The notes: a model not told the origin generated them from the letters alone. Counted from the first letter of the stretch, positions 26,412 through 36,630 are shown. The stretch is DNA of 64,000 nt from Vibrio sp. Y2-5 (GCF_014596725.1 NZ_JACVEG010000002.1:124001-188000); one strand, 5' to 3'. Numbers and translations: made by a program.

Positions 26412-28127
26412 ATGAATATCATGCGCAATGTTTTGCTTTTAATGCTAACAACCTTCTTTATATCAACGAGCTATGCTCAAAATGCAGACGTTTTAAACAA
26501 ATATATTGTTGTACTCAAGCCAAGTACGATTCCTTCTGCAGTGGCTAGTGACATTGCACAGCAAGCAAATGGTCGTGTTGGCTATATTTATGAAAATGCC
26601 ATACAAGGTTTTTCTATTTCGATTCCAGAGCAAGCGTTGAAAGGAATCTTAAACAACCCTAATGTGTTGTATGTGGAACAAGACCTACCGATTACAGCAT
26701 TTGTGCAAACATTCCCCACTGGTGTAGAGCGAATTTTTGCAAACGAGGTAACTCTGAGCATCAACAATACCGATGATCAACATGTAGACGCAGATGTCGC
26801 AGTGCTTGATACGGGTATTGATATTGACCACCCAGACCTTAACGTGGTTGGCGGTGCGAACTGTCTCAGTTACTCAGGGAGATCGCCATGGAATCGAACT
26901 TACTATTGCGATGAAACCAAAAGCTACGATGACGACCATTACCATGGTACTCATGTCGCAGGAACCATTGGTGCCTTAGATAATGATTTTGGTGTTGTCG
27001 GTGTCGCGCCCGGAGTGCGTTTGTGGGCGGTTAAAGTTTTGGATTCAGCGGGTTCAGGTTCGCTTTCTGGAATCATTGCCGGTATAGACTGGGTGGTAAA
27101 ACAGGGCAATATCGAAGTTATCAATATGAGTTTAGGCGGTAGCGGACAAAGCAGCGCAATGGATAGCGCCATTAAAACAGCCTTTGAAGCAGGTGTATTT
27201 GTTGTCGTAGCGGCCGGGAACTCAAATGCCGATAGCGCAGGCTTTACCCCTGCAAACTCACCGGATGCTTTTACAGTTTCGGCTCTCGCTGATTTTGATG
27301 GACTAGAAGGCGGCAATGGCTCGGCTACATGTCGTTCAGACGAAGATGATACTTTAGCCAATTTTAGTAATTGGGGAGCACCTGTAGACATTGCCGCACC
27401 TGGCGTATGTATTACCTCAACTTACCCTATTGAAAAAGGAAGCTACGGTACGATTAGCGGAACCTCAATGGCATCCCCCCATGTTGCCGGTGCAGCAGCT
27501 CTATTAGCCAGCCAGCAAAATGAACCAACTCAAATCGAAAATATCCTTCTCACCAACGGAAATAGCAACTGGGTAGATACCAGCCCGGATGGTATCAAAG
27601 AGCCACTACTCGACATTCATAGTGCCGATTTTGTCCCAACATTAATTGATGTGAATAGTAGCAATGAAAATGTTCCACCAACGGCTCAATTCAGTGCAAA
27701 CTGTATAGACCTTACCTGCACCTTTGATGCTTCTGCTTCAACGGATAGTGACGGCACCATTGTTTCTTACGATTGGAATTTTGGCGATGAATCATCAGAT
27801 TCTGGTGATATTGTTGCTCATGTTTACGGTGCTTACGCTTCCTATAACGTTACTCTCACCGTTACTGACGATAAGGGAGCCGCGGATGTGTATAAGAATA
27901 CTGTCAATGTCAGCGAATCTCCTGCCATCGTGACAGAAAGTATTAGTATGGGCAAAACTTGGATTGCGAAAGTCTCATATAGCTCCGGTGCAAATATTTC
28001 AGGAACATGGTCTGAATCTGGAGGCTCATGTGCACAAACAGAATGTAAAATTGAACTCGCTAAGAAGAAAGCCAGCGTGGTATTTACCAGTGATCATCAA
28101 GAGTCAGTGATCATCTATAAGCCTTAG
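26412..28127 (+). CDS. Secreted subtilisin-family serine protease with PKD domain
   Basis: Extracellular S8 protease preproprotein of 571 aa. It has a signal peptide (to about AQN24), an I9-type inhibitor propeptide (~28-98: YIVVLKPSTIPSAV ... VLYVEQDLPI), a catalytic domain (~125-405) and a PKD domain (~417-500: PPTAQFSANCIDLTCTFDASAS ... WNFGD) plus a ~70-residue C-terminal beta segment. The catalytic triad is intact: Asp133 (AVLDTGID), His178 (HGTHVAGT) and Ser352 (GTSMASPHVAG), with oxyanion Asn270 (AAGNS). Paired cysteines suggest disulfides. It likely degrades proteins in seawater or on particles. Confidence 0.94.
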   Translation: MNIMRNVLLLMLTTFFISTSYAQNADVLNKYIVVLKPSTIPSAVASDIAQQANGRVGYIYENAIQGFSISIPEQALKGILNNPNVLYVEQDLPITAFVQTFPTGVERIFANEVTLSINNTDDQHVDADVAVLDTGIDIDHPDLNVVGGANCLSYSGRSPWNRTYYCDETKSYDDDHYHGTHVAGTIGALDNDFGVVGVAPGVRLWAVKVLDSAGSGSLSGIIAGIDWVVKQGNIEVINMSLGGSGQSSAMDSAIKTAFEAGVFVVVAAGNSNADSAGFTPANSPDAFTVSALADFDGLEGGNGSATCRSDEDDTLANFSNWGAPVDIAAPGVCITSTYPIEKGSYGTISGTSMASPHVAGAAALLASQQNEPTQIENILLTNGNSNWVDTSPDGIKEPLLDIHSADFVPTLIDVNSSNENVPPTAQFSANCIDLTCTFDASASTDSDGTIVSYDWNFGDESSDSGDIVAHVYGAYASYNVTLTVTDDKGAADVYKNTVNVSESPAIVTESISMGKTWIAKVSYSSGANISGTWSESGGSCAQTECKIELAKKKASVVFTSDHQESVIIYKP

Positions 28128-28160
28128 TATTCTTGATGGAAAATTAAGGTGAATGACAAG

Positions 28161-28195
28161 AGAAAGCCCCTGAAGTCAGGGGCTTTCTTATTTAT
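28161..28195. terminator. Strong terminator between protease and symporter genes
   Basis: AGAAAGCCCCTGA (28161-28173) pairs perfectly with TCAGGGGCTTTCT (28176-28188), followed by TATTTATT. It lies between convergent genes. Confidence 0.93.
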
Positions 28196-28236
28196 TGTAA
28201 AACGGTTTGTTGTAAAAAGAGTGCAATTCAGATGAA

Positions 28237-29640
28237 TTATGCGAGTGCTTCTTGCTCTTTAATTTCAGGGACAAAAGTAGCTGGTTGCTCTTTCTCTTGT
28301 TGTTTTACCAACTCTTGTTTAATTTCACCCAACTTTTTGTTGTCGAGTTTATAGAACAACATAAATACCGCGAGCGACGCAAAAAACACACCCGGTAATA
28401 CAGTAAACAGAAGATTGATGGCATTGATCGCTTCATCAGTTTGCACTTCTGCACCACCTTGATAGCCAGCCCAAGCTAGAATCCAGCCCACGCCAGCACC
28501 GCCAATAGCAATACCAAGTTTGATAGCGAATAGGTTAGTTGAAAACACCATGCCACTCAGTGAACGATTGCTGCGCGTTTTCTCGTAGTCAACAACGTCA
28601 GACATCATACTCCACAAGATTGGCGTCGTTGCCATCTGTACTATGCCGAGCAAAATAACCAATGAGAAAACCGCTACGATGTTTGATGGTTCAACCAAGT
28701 AAATCATCGCAGAAAGAATACCGGATATCACAATAAGAATTTTGTAGACGGTTGGCTTGTCGTACTTACCTAACAGAGGAGCAGATAAGATAGCGCCAAC
28801 AATGTTTGCCAGCATGCCACAAACCATGAAAATAGTTGCCAAATCAGCTCTGCCCATCACAATTTTTACGTAATACATGGTCGATGCGCCTTTCAGCACA
28901 ACACCAGTAAGAAGCACAACGTTAACAACGAACAGCACTCTCCATTGGCTATTCTTTGCCAGCAATTTCAAGTCTTTTAATACGGACTGTCTTTCTTCCT
29001 GTGGCACATAACGCTCTTTGGTGTTTGAGAAACTGAAGAAGAACAACGCAATAGCGCCAATGCCCATAATGGCCATGGCTCCAAGGTATCCTTTTTGTTC
29101 ATCCCCTTGGCCGATGATGTCTACCAGTGGCAAAGCCACCATAGCAACAACAAGACCACCAGCTGTACTTAAAGCAAAACGGTAAGACTGTAATGACGTA
29201 CGCTCAGCAGAGTCATTGGTCATCGCATTTGCCATTGCACAGTAAGGAACGTTGATAGCGGTATACATTAACGTCAGGAAGATATAAGACGCATACGCGT
29301 ATACAATTTTACCCACTTCGCCAAAATTAGGCGTGAAGAAAGCGAACATACAAGCCGCGCCAAAAGGAACTGCCATCCATAACAGATAAGGTCTGTAACG
29401 CCCATGCTTTGACTGAGTTCTATCAACAATAGAGCCCATAACAGGATCAGTGACGGCATCAATAAAACGAACGATCAGAAACATGGTACCCATATGAGCC
29501 GGGGATAGACCATAGATGTCGGTATAAAAGTAAGCTAAAAAAAGCATGACAGTCTGCCATACAAAGTTACATCCCGTGTCGCCTAATCCGTAGGCGACCT
29601 TTTCCTTTATTGATAATTTATCGGTATTGGCCATATTCAT
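28237..29640 (-). CDS. GPH-family sugar (pentoside) : cation symporter
   Basis: Twelve-helix membrane transporter of the glycoside-pentoside-hexuronide family (MelB-like), ~467 aa from the ATG at 29640. Marks are KLSIKEKVAYGLGDTGCNFVWQ at the start, the conserved FIDAVTDPVMGSIVDRTQSKHGRYRPYLLW loop, and NVPYCAMANAMTNDSAERTSLQSYR. GGAG lies 11 bases before this ATG; upstream in-frame starts are poorer. It is divergent from xylA and a GH43 gene, so D-xylose or xylo-oligosaccharides are the likely cargo, coupled to Na+ or H+. The C-terminal tail is long and charged. Confidence 0.92.
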   Translation of the reverse strand: MNMANTDKLSIKEKVAYGLGDTGCNFVWQTVMLFLAYFYTDIYGLSPAHMGTMFLIVRFIDAVTDPVMGSIVDRTQSKHGRYRPYLLWMAVPFGAACMFAFFTPNFGEVGKIVYAYASYIFLTLMYTAINVPYCAMANAMTNDSAERTSLQSYRFALSTAGGLVVAMVALPLVDIIGQGDEQKGYLGAMAIMGIGAIALFFFSFSNTKERYVPQEERQSVLKDLKLLAKNSQWRVLFVVNVVLLTGVVLKGASTMYYVKIVMGRADLATIFMVCGMLANIVGAILSAPLLGKYDKPTVYKILIVISGILSAMIYLVEPSNIVAVFSLVILLGIVQMATTPILWSMMSDVVDYEKTRSNRSLSGMVFSTNLFAIKLGIAIGGAGVGWILAWAGYQGGAEVQTDEAINAINLLFTVLPGVFFASLAVFMLFYKLDNKKLGEIKQELVKQQEKEQPATFVPEIKEQEALA

Positions 29641-29954
29641 TTTTATATTTACTCCAGGATACATTTTCACCAATAAATATTTTGTTTATCCACAAAAATA
29701 TAATCAATTTGCACAAATTAGTAATGCTTTTACGATATTTCACTTATGTGAACAGCACAGAAAAAAACACGCCTCAACATCATAAAATCAATGAGTTACG
29801 AGCATATTAGTGATGATTTAATAGTATTTCTGGGATATCTAACACACTTGTAAAATAGAGGAATACCAGTATTAAAAAACATAATTGATAGAAAAAACAA
29901 AACCATTAAATTTGTCAGAGAATAAAGCCCATATGAAACTATTGGAATTACGCA
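29641..29954. promoter_or_regulatory. Divergent control region, symporter/xylA
   Basis: A very AT-rich 314-base gap with promoters for both directions. A CRP half-site (TGTGA at 29747-29751) is visible with a poor second half. I found no clear XylR-type direct repeats and no gene. Confidence 0.5.
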
Positions 29955-31274
29955 ATGACTGAATACTTTAAAGGTATAAATAAAATTCAATTCGAAGGGA
30001 AAGATTCGACTAACCCGTTAGCATTTCGCCATTATGATGCGAATAAGATGATTCTTGGGAAAAGCATGCAAGAACACCTTAGATTCGCTGTGGCTTACTG
30101 GCACAACTTTGGTTGGGGTGGTTCGGATGTTTTTGGTTCTGGCACCTTTGAACATGAATGGTTAAAGAATTCAAACTCAATGGAAGCTGCTCACGTAAAA
30201 GCAGACGCTGCATTTGAATTTTTCACAAAACTCGGCGCTCCATACTATTGCTTCCATGATGTAGACGTAGCACCAGAAGGTAATTCACTGAAAGAGTACG
30301 TCAATAACTTCCAAACAATGGTTGATGTACTGGAGCGTAAGCAAGAAGAAACGGGCATCAAACTGCTATGGGGAACGGCTAACGCATTCTCCAACCCTCG
30401 TTACATGGCGGGTGCGGGTTCAAACCCTGACCCTAAAGTCTTCGCGTATGCAGCAACTCAAATCTTCAATGCGATGGGCGCAACTCAACGACTAGGTGGT
30501 GAAAACTACGTATTGTGGGGTGGTCGAGAAGGCTATGAAACACTTCTCAACACCGACCTTCGTCAAGAACGCGAGCAACTTGGTCGCTTGATGCAAATGG
30601 TGGTTGAACACAAACATAAGATAGGTTTCAAAGGTTCTATTCTTATCGAACCAAAACCTCAAGAACCAACAAAACATCAGTATGACTACGACACGGCTAC
30701 CGTTTATGGCTTCCTGAAACAATTTGGATTAGAGAAAGAAATCAAAGTTAACATTGAAGCCAACCACGCAACGCTTGCAGGCCATAGTTTCCAACATGAA
30801 GTTGCCACTGCAACATCGCTAGGCGTCTTTGGTTCTATTGATGCAAACCGAGGTGACCCACAACTTGGTTGGGATACAGACCAGTTCCCGAACAGTGTCG
30901 AAGAAAACACTTTGGTAATGTATGAAATCTTAAAGGCTGGCGGTTTCACTACAGGTGGCTTCAATTTCGATGCCCGACTACGTCGCCCTTCGACAGATTT
31001 AGCAGACTTCTTCCACGGTCATATTGGCGGCATGGATACTATGGCGCTGTCACTAGAGCGTGCGGCAGATATGATTGAAAACGATCTCTTATCTAAGAAC
31101 ATCGCTCAACGCTATGCAGGCTGGAACACGGATCTTGGTAAGAAAATACTTTCTGGTGACATGTCGCTAGAAGCGGTAGCAAACTACGCTGTTGAAAATT
31201 CGATTGCTCCTGAAAAAGCATCTGGCCGCCAAGAGTACTTAGAAAATATCGTTAACGGTTTTATCTATAAGTAG
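29955..31274 (+). CDS. xylA: Xylose isomerase XylA
   Basis: Interconverts D-xylose and D-xylulose (EC 5.3.1.5). The 439-aa TIM-barrel enzyme matches the long (class II, E. coli-type) form. Metal and substrate motifs are present: [12 protein letters not shown] (catalytic histidine), [53 protein letters not shown] and [19 protein letters not shown]. Xylulokinase, the next step, is absent from the window, so the pathway must be finished by a gene elsewhere. It probably forms a unit with the GH43 gene 99 bases downstream. Confidence 0.98.
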   Translation: MTEYFKGINKIQFEGKDSTNPLAFRHYDANKMILGKSMQEHLRFAVAYWHNFGWGGSDVFGSGTFEHEWLKNSNSMEAAHVKADAAFEFFTKLGAPYYCFHDVDVAPEGNSLKEYVNNFQTMVDVLERKQEETGIKLLWGTANAFSNPRYMAGAGSNPDPKVFAYAATQIFNAMGATQRLGGENYVLWGGREGYETLLNTDLRQEREQLGRLMQMVVEHKHKIGFKGSILIEPKPQEPTKHQYDYDTATVYGFLKQFGLEKEIKVNIEANHATLAGHSFQHEVATATSLGVFGSIDANRGDPQLGWDTDQFPNSVEENTLVMYEILKAGGFTTGGFNFDARLRRPSTDLADFFHGHIGGMDTMALSLERAADMIENDLLSKNIAQRYAGWNTDLGKKILSGDMSLEAVANYAVENSIAPEKASGRQEYLENIVNGFIYK

Positions 31275-31373
31275 CTATTAACGCTTGATTAAGACGGTCT
31301 GAGATGACAATTTTCAGCTCAGACTCGTCATCTCATGGTATTTTTTATCAATTCCAATAAGAGAAACCAATTC

Positions 31374-32423
31374 ATGACGGACCAAACAGTAGAACATCCT
31401 GAACTGAGCGATGCTGAACGCATTACTCAACTTGATCTTGCCCGAGCTAACTCGCTAAAGCCGATATCGCCTCCACTGGTAAAACACATGTACACGGCAG
31501 ACCCGTCAGCCCATGTGTTTAATGACCGTATCTACGTCTACCCTTCTCATGACATTGAAACCGATCAGCCACTTAATGATGATGGCGATCATTTTGATAT
31601 GTCTGACTACCACGTCTTCTCTCTTGATGAGTCTTTAGAAGAAGTGACAGACCACGGCCTTGCTTTGGATGTGAAAGATGTAAAGTGGGCAGAACGACAA
31701 ATGTGGGCGCCCGATGCAGCTGAAAAAGATGGCAAATATTATCTATATTTCCCAGCTAAAAATGCGCAAGGTGTTTTTCATATAGGCGCAGCCGTATCGG
31801 ATTCTCCAGCAGGTCCTTTCAAAGCAGAAGAAACGCATATTGAAGGCACCTTCAGTATTGACCCTGCGGTATACCAAGACAACCAAGATTACTATTTGTA
31901 TTTCGGTGGTATTTGGGGAGGACAACTACAACGTTGGACTCAAGGTGAATATGGTGAAGACAACTACCCTGCAGATAACCAAGCTTCTCTAATGCCTAAA
32001 ATGGCAAAGCTAGCCAAAGATATGGTGAGTTTAGAAGAGCAACCAAGAGACGTATTGATCGTTGATGAAAATGGTGAGCCGCTAAAAGCAGGTGATACAG
32101 AGCGTCGTTATTTTGAAGGCCCTTGGGTTCATAAACATAACAATGTTTACTACCTCTCGTACTCCACAGGCGATACACACAAGATTGTCTACGCGACAAG
32201 TGATTCGCCTTATGGGCCGTTTAAATACCAAGGCGTGATTCTTAACCCTGTACTTGGCTGGACAACTCACCACTCAATTGTTCAGTATCAAGGCAAATGG
32301 TACTTGTTCTACCATGACAGCACGCTATCGGGCGGTCAGACCCACTTGAGAAACATCAAGATGACCGAGCTTCATCACAATGCAGACGGCTCAATCCAAA
32401 CCATTAAGCCCTATCTGGATTGA
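31374..32423 (+). CDS. Glycoside hydrolase family 43 beta-xylosidase/arabinofuranosidase
   Basis: Five-bladed propeller glycosidase of 349 aa. The three GH43 acidic residues are recognisable: the base in ADPSAHVFNDRIYVYPSHD, the pKa-modulating aspartate in SIDPAVY and the acid glutamate in YFEGPWVHK. No signal peptide is present, so it acts in the cytoplasm on short imported xylosides, matching the GPH symporter divergent from xylA. The start is the ATG at 31374 (MTDQTVEHPE). Family 43 includes both beta-xylosidases and alpha-L-arabinofuranosidases; xylA next door favours xylosides. Confidence 0.91.
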   Translation: MTDQTVEHPELSDAERITQLDLARANSLKPISPPLVKHMYTADPSAHVFNDRIYVYPSHDIETDQPLNDDGDHFDMSDYHVFSLDESLEEVTDHGLALDVKDVKWAERQMWAPDAAEKDGKYYLYFPAKNAQGVFHIGAAVSDSPAGPFKAEETHIEGTFSIDPAVYQDNQDYYLYFGGIWGGQLQRWTQGEYGEDNYPADNQASLMPKMAKLAKDMVSLEEQPRDVLIVDENGEPLKAGDTERRYFEGPWVHKHNNVYYLSYSTGDTHKIVYATSDSPYGPFKYQGVILNPVLGWTTHHSIVQYQGKWYLFYHDSTLSGGQTHLRNIKMTELHHNADGSIQTIKPYLD

Positions 32424-32482
32424 TTCGCTATTAGCGAGAACCCTTCACAACATTCCAGAGTGACAGGGTAAGCAGTAAGTAC

Positions 32483-32512
32483 AAAGCGAGCCACCAAGGC
32501 TCGCTTTCTTAT
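32483..32512 (+). terminator. Terminator after the GH43 gene
   Basis: AAAGCGAGCC (32483-32492) pairs perfectly with GGCTCGCTTT (32498-32507), a 5-base loop, followed by CTT. It shares its stem with the terminators at 26285 and 48905. Confidence 0.88.
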
Positions 32513-32644
32513 AGGCGTAAAGCGTGGGTTAGGACACAATTGGTGCCCGCTATATTTCAAGAGAACTCTCGAATTTGGCTTGCCCCATCAATTTCTGAGT
32601 AGCGTATATACTTTAGGTAAGTGAACGCTATGAGGAGGTCGATA

Positions 32645-32878
32645 ATGGAAATATATCAACACGGCATGCCAGAGCTATTTAAGCAGCTTGGTTTAGGGCA
32701 TTCACCTAAAGAAATCAAAGAGTTTGTGAAGAGCCACCGGCATACGCGAGATTCATCTCCAATACATAAAGCGAGTTTTTGGACAAGGTCGCAATCGGAT
32801 TTTTTGAAACAAGCTATCGAACAAGATGCCGACTGGGCAGAGGTAGTGGATCAACTCGATAATATGTTGCGAGACTAA
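32645..32878 (+). CDS. DUF2789 family small protein
   Basis: Small soluble protein of 77 aa with the DUF2789 pattern: MEIYQHGMPELFKQLGL, an IKEFVKSHR helix, KASFWTRSQSDFLKQAIEQDADWAEVVDQLDNMLR. The function of the family is unknown. The start at 32645 is set by a strong ribosome site (GAGGAGG, 6 bases upstream); an in-frame ATG at 32621 has none. It is a single gene. Confidence 0.88.
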   Translation: MEIYQHGMPELFKQLGLGHSPKEIKEFVKSHRHTRDSSPIHKASFWTRSQSDFLKQAIEQDADWAEVVDQLDNMLRD

Positions 32879-32978
32879 CTGACCAGCCAATGAATCCGTC
32901 AATAGATTCAAAAGTTTATTAATATTCAGAGAACTATTTCTACGCTGCGGGCACAGTCATTCTGTCCCGCAGCTTTGT

Positions 32979-34361
32979 TTATACAATTCCACCACGCGTT
33001 AATGTTTTAGGGTCAAGATAGTGCTCTAATTCTTCGCGGCTCAAATCGGTTTCTTCTTCCGCTACATCAATGACTGCCCTGCCTTCCTTATAGGCTCTTT
33101 TTGCTATTTCGGCCGCTTTCAAATAACCCACCACCGGATTTAACGCGGTAATAAGGATTGGATTTTTGGCAAGAGCCTTATCAAGATTTTCCTGACGCAC
33201 TTTGAACGGCTTAATCGCTTTATCGGCCAATGAAACACATGAGTTGGTAAGCAAATGTATCGACTCAAGCAGGTTGTATGCAATGACTGGTAACATAACG
33301 TTGAGCTGGAAGTTGCCTGACTGGCCAGCAACAGTAATGGTTGTATCGTTGCCTATTACCTGTGCCGATGCCATAGCTACGGCTTCAGGGATCACTGGGT
33401 TTACTTTGCCCGGCATTATTGATGAACCCGGTTGTAAAGCTTCCAGTTCAATTTCACCAAGCCCAGCAAGCGGACCTGAGTTCATCCAACGTAAATCATT
33501 GGATATTTTCATCAAGGCAACAGCCAGCGTCTTTAACTGACCAGATAGAGAAACAATCGAATCCTGACAGCTCAAATTAAAATAGAAGTTATCACTAGAC
33601 TCAAAGGATAAGCCACTGAGCTGACTTAAGTTATAACAGAAATCCGCAGCAAAGCTTGTATGGGCATTGATACCCGTACCCACAGCGGTTCCTCCCTGCC
33701 CAAGTAATCTTACAAATTCCAAAGCAGAGGTTATTGACTGCGAAGCATGTTGTATTTGTGCTTCCCAGCCACTTAGTTCCTGACTAAATGTAATTGGCAT
33801 CGCGTCCATTAGATGCGTTCTGCCGGTTTTAACAATCCCGTCCAGTTCCTTCTGCTTGCTTCTGAGAGTTTCTGTTAAATGAGTGAGTGCAGGAATCAAC
33901 GACTTCTCGCATGTCATAACAGCACTGACTTGAATGGCAGTGGGAATTACATCATTACTGCTTTGCCCCATGTTAACGTGGTCGTTGGGGCTGACTTTTT
34001 CGTTCAATATTTGGCTTGCCAGAGTCGCCAGTACTTCGTTGGCATTCATATTTGTACTGGTGCCTGAGCCTGTTTGAAATACATCAATCGGAAACTGGTC
34101 ATGATATTGACCATCAATAATGCTTTGCGCAGCTTTGATTATGGCATCTGCAACGTTGTTGTTTAATGTGCCTAACTTGGTGTTTGTCTTTGCCGCAGCC
34201 TGTTTGATATAAGCTAACGCCACAATCAAGTCTTTAGGCATCTTATGCTCACTGATGTTGAAGTTATCGATGGCTCTTTGTGTTTGAGCCTGATAGAGAG
34301 CATCAGAAGGAACGTTAACTTCCCCCATACTGTCTTTTTCAATGCGATATTTCTTATTCAT
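32979..34361 (-). CDS. fumC: Class II fumarate hydratase FumC
   Basis: Iron-independent fumarase converting fumarate to malate (EC 4.2.1.2), 460 aa. The superfamily signature GSSIMPGKVNP is present, as are the substrate-binding TGSGTSTNMNANEV, NMGQSSNDVIPTA and KTGRTHLMDAMPI. It begins MNKKYRIEKDSMGEVNVPSDALYQAQTQRA with AAGGATGTTTT upstream. Class II fumarases are often induced by oxidative stress or iron limitation in gammaproteobacteria; no Sox or Fur site was recognised here. It is a single gene. Confidence 0.96.
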   Translation of the reverse strand: MNKKYRIEKDSMGEVNVPSDALYQAQTQRAIDNFNISEHKMPKDLIVALAYIKQAAAKTNTKLGTLNNNVADAIIKAAQSIIDGQYHDQFPIDVFQTGSGTSTNMNANEVLATLASQILNEKVSPNDHVNMGQSSNDVIPTAIQVSAVMTCEKSLIPALTHLTETLRSKQKELDGIVKTGRTHLMDAMPITFSQELSGWEAQIQHASQSITSALEFVRLLGQGGTAVGTGINAHTSFAADFCYNLSQLSGLSFESSDNFYFNLSCQDSIVSLSGQLKTLAVALMKISNDLRWMNSGPLAGLGEIELEALQPGSSIMPGKVNPVIPEAVAMASAQVIGNDTTITVAGQSGNFQLNVMLPVIAYNLLESIHLLTNSCVSLADKAIKPFKVRQENLDKALAKNPILITALNPVVGYLKAAEIAKRAYKEGRAVIDVAEEETDLSREELEHYLDPKTLTRGGIV

Positions 34362-34542
34362 AAAACATCCTTGAACGTACCTGAAATCGGTTTATGTATA
34401 CCGTAATTCTAGTTTGTCCTGAGATCACTTTAGGTTTATTGGTCGGCCATCAACCTCAAAACAAGCATCTATGGTGAAAGCTCTATAAGAATTGATAGGA
34501 AAGATGGTTGATTAGAAAAGTGGGTTAGGTAAATACAATGAA

Positions 34543-34578
34543 AAACGTCCCCAAGATGCATAGTCCGTGGGGACGTTT
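34543..34578 (-). terminator. Terminator of the leftward cym operon
   Basis: On the minus strand, AAACGTCCCC pairs with GGGGACGTTT (arms at 34569-34578 and 34543-34552), followed by TTTC. It lies ~55 bases past the CGTase stop. Confidence 0.85.
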
Positions 34579-34602
34579 AGTTTTAACAGCAGTTATCCGC
34601 GC

Positions 34603-34632
34603 AATTTTAGTTCATTGCTTCGAACTAAAATT
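34603..34632. repeat. Inverted repeat overlapping the CGTase stop
   Basis: AATTTTAGTTC (34603-34613) and GAACTAAAATT (34622-34632) form a perfect 11-bp stem with an 8-base loop that reaches into the stop codon of the CGTase gene. It may protect the mRNA 3' end or assist the terminator downstream. Confidence 0.6.
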
Positions 34633-36601
34633 AGAAAGAGCCTTGGGTTGCATTGGCGTTGCTATCAAGTTGGTTATTACCCCCTGATTGCCAAACTACG
34701 TTCAACTCAGGGTTGGTTTCATCCCTTTTTAGACACTTCCACTCAATGTTTTGCGCTGCTGGTACATCAATGGTTGCGCTCCAAGTTGGATACTGGTCAG
34801 GGTCGAGTTTAACCGCACCAGCCGGAGCCCAACCGCCTAACTGTGCAACACTACCAACGGCATAAACGCTTTGACCAAGATTGGTGTAGCCGTTGTAGCA
34901 AGTGAACGCGACAGTTTTCAATGTCGGGTCGACGCTACCGCCACCACTGCCATGCAGCACCACAGCTTGGTTTTGAGCCAAATGGAAAGTCGCTTCGCCA
35001 CTGCTCACGCTTACAATGTCATCACCAATTAAACTGGTGTGGCTGCCATCACTAAGAGCCAAATTACCTACAGTCACAGACGTTGCTGAGCCGCGGTTAA
35101 GTGCGACAGTCACAACATCTTCACCTTCTTGACGCTCATAGACCAACACATCGTCATCAACCCATCGCTGCGCGTAGCTACCGCGTTGAATCGCTAGGCT
35201 ATTCTGGCGCAGATCGGTTAATGCTTGGATGATCTTAAACGCCTGTGTGTCTTGGCTAAAGCTTGGCATTTTCTCACGGTTGTACGGGTCACTGCCTACT
35301 TGGCCAAAAGCGTTCTGGGTAAAGTCTGCCGAATAGTGCTCGGTACCGTAGTAAATGGCTGGAATACCACGTACTGTCATAGTCGCCACTAGCCCTAAAT
35401 TAACACGCTGCTGGGCAAACGCTTCACTCTGGTTACCGCCCGCCTCATTGTTACCGGGACCAAACGTGGAGGCACTAGAGCGCAACGCCGTCGAGATACG
35501 CGCCATATCGTGATTATCCATAAACACCACTTGCCAATCGTCACTGGTGAAAACTGATTTTCGCGTTTCCAAATAGCTATTTAGCGTTTTCATACTGTTG
35601 CCGACACGGTTAGCCAACACGCGCTCTAAAGTATCGCGAAAACCGAAGTCAAGCAGCGCTGAACCGGAAGTGTTGGCGTAATCTATCGCGTAGCCGTCAA
35701 TACCTGTGGTGGTATTGGCGCTGGCACCAAACCACTCTCCGAAAAAGTAAAAGCCATCACGACCAAGGCTCTTACTGTAGTTATAGATGTCCGTCGTCCA
35801 TTGCTGAATAAACGACTTATCCATGTGTTTGATCGCATCAATTCGTATCGCATCTACCCCTGCATCGATCCAAAACTTAGAGCCATCGAGCAGGTATTGA
35901 TACACATTGGTATTCGATTGGTTGAAGTCAGAAAGGTTGAACAAATTAAAATTGCGTACTTGATACCAATCGTTCCAGTTGGTCACACCACCATTATGGT
36001 GATACCAGTCGGTGCCTGCCGCGACATCGCTGTTGTAGTCAGTGATAAACTGACCATCACGATATAAAGCGCCGTATTCGTTTTCATCATTCCCGTTGGA
36101 GTGGTTAGGTGCATAGTCGAGAACCAGTTTCATGTTGTATTCTGCACTGTGCATTTTGTTGGTCAGTTCTTTGAAATCATCCAAGGTGCCGAAGTGCTCA
36201 TCCACACGGAAGAAATCACGTCCCCAGTAACCGTGATAACCAGCCCCGCCATTGGCATCGATATTGTCGGCGTTATCCACTGGTGGAGTAATCCAAATCG
36301 CGGTTACACCAAGTGATTTTAAATACGGCAGTTTATCGATTAATCCACGAAGGTCTCCCCCAACATACTTTTTCAAGTTGTTCGGATCGTAAGTTGCTGG
36401 GTTGTGGCCCGTGTTGTTGCTTACATCGCCATCGCTGAAACGATCAAGAAAAACAAAATAAATCGTCTCTTTGCGAAAATCGAGATAAGTGCCAGTTTCC
36501 GTATCAGCACTGGTCGCAGCGAAAGTTGTTGGGCTAAACATCAGTCCATTTGCGGCAATAGCAGCCAGCAGCGCACTGCAAAGCAAAGTGCGTTTTTTCA
36601 T
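34631..36601 (-). CDS. cgt: Secreted cyclomaltodextrin glucanotransferase-like GH13 enzyme with CBM20
   Basis: Exported starch-active enzyme of 656 aa with a signal peptide ending TFA. GH13 regions are I DYAPNHSN, II AIRIDAIKH (nucleophile D255), III FFGEWFG (acid/base E289) and IV MDNHDMARI (D365); a C-terminal CBM20-like starch-binding domain spans ~556-656. Residues 39-60 and the tail ending TQGSF resemble Klebsiella oxytoca CGTase as I recall it, including its ~655-aa length. It would turn starch into cyclodextrins outside the cell, feeding the adjacent importer. Whether it mainly cyclizes or hydrolyses cannot be told by eye. GGGGGAGTCTCC lies before the start. Confidence 0.88.
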   Translation of the reverse strand: MKKRTLLCSALLAAIAANGLMFSPTTFAATSADTETGTYLDFRKETIYFVFLDRFSDGDVSNNTGHNPATYDPNNLKKYVGGDLRGLIDKLPYLKSLGVTAIWITPPVDNADNIDANGGAGYHGYWGRDFFRVDEHFGTLDDFKELTNKMHSAEYNMKLVLDYAPNHSNGNDENEYGALYRDGQFITDYNSDVAAGTDWYHHNGGVTNWNDWYQVRNFNLFNLSDFNQSNTNVYQYLLDGSKFWIDAGVDAIRIDAIKHMDKSFIQQWTTDIYNYSKSLGRDGFYFFGEWFGASANTTTGIDGYAIDYANTSGSALLDFGFRDTLERVLANRVGNSMKTLNSYLETRKSVFTSDDWQVVFMDNHDMARISTALRSSASTFGPGNNEAGGNQSEAFAQQRVNLGLVATMTVRGIPAIYYGTEHYSADFTQNAFGQVGSDPYNREKMPSFSQDTQAFKIIQALTDLRQNSLAIQRGSYAQRWVDDDVLVYERQEGEDVVTVALNRGSATSVTVGNLALSDGSHTSLIGDDIVSVSSGEATFHLAQNQAVVLHGSGGGSVDPTLKTVAFTCYNGYTNLGQSVYAVGSVAQLGGWAPAGAVKLDPDQYPTWSATIDVPAAQNIEWKCLKRDETNPELNVVWQSGGNNQLDSNANATQGSF

Positions 36602-36630
36602 TGGAGACTCCCCCGTGGTTTGTGAAAATT

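Noticed and set aside
26951..27391. 146-codon minus-strand ORF within the subtilase gene
   Set aside because: Antisense shadow of the catalytic domain with an intact triad on the other strand.
29747..29762. CRP site between the symporter and xylA
   Set aside because: TGTGA is followed at the right spacing by CAGAA, a poor match to TCACA.
34631..36601. Plain alpha-amylase as the sole call
   Set aside because: Fold alone would allow it, but the overall sequence and ~655-aa length resemble Klebsiella CGTase and the neighbours form a cym-type locus; hydrolytic activity remains possible.
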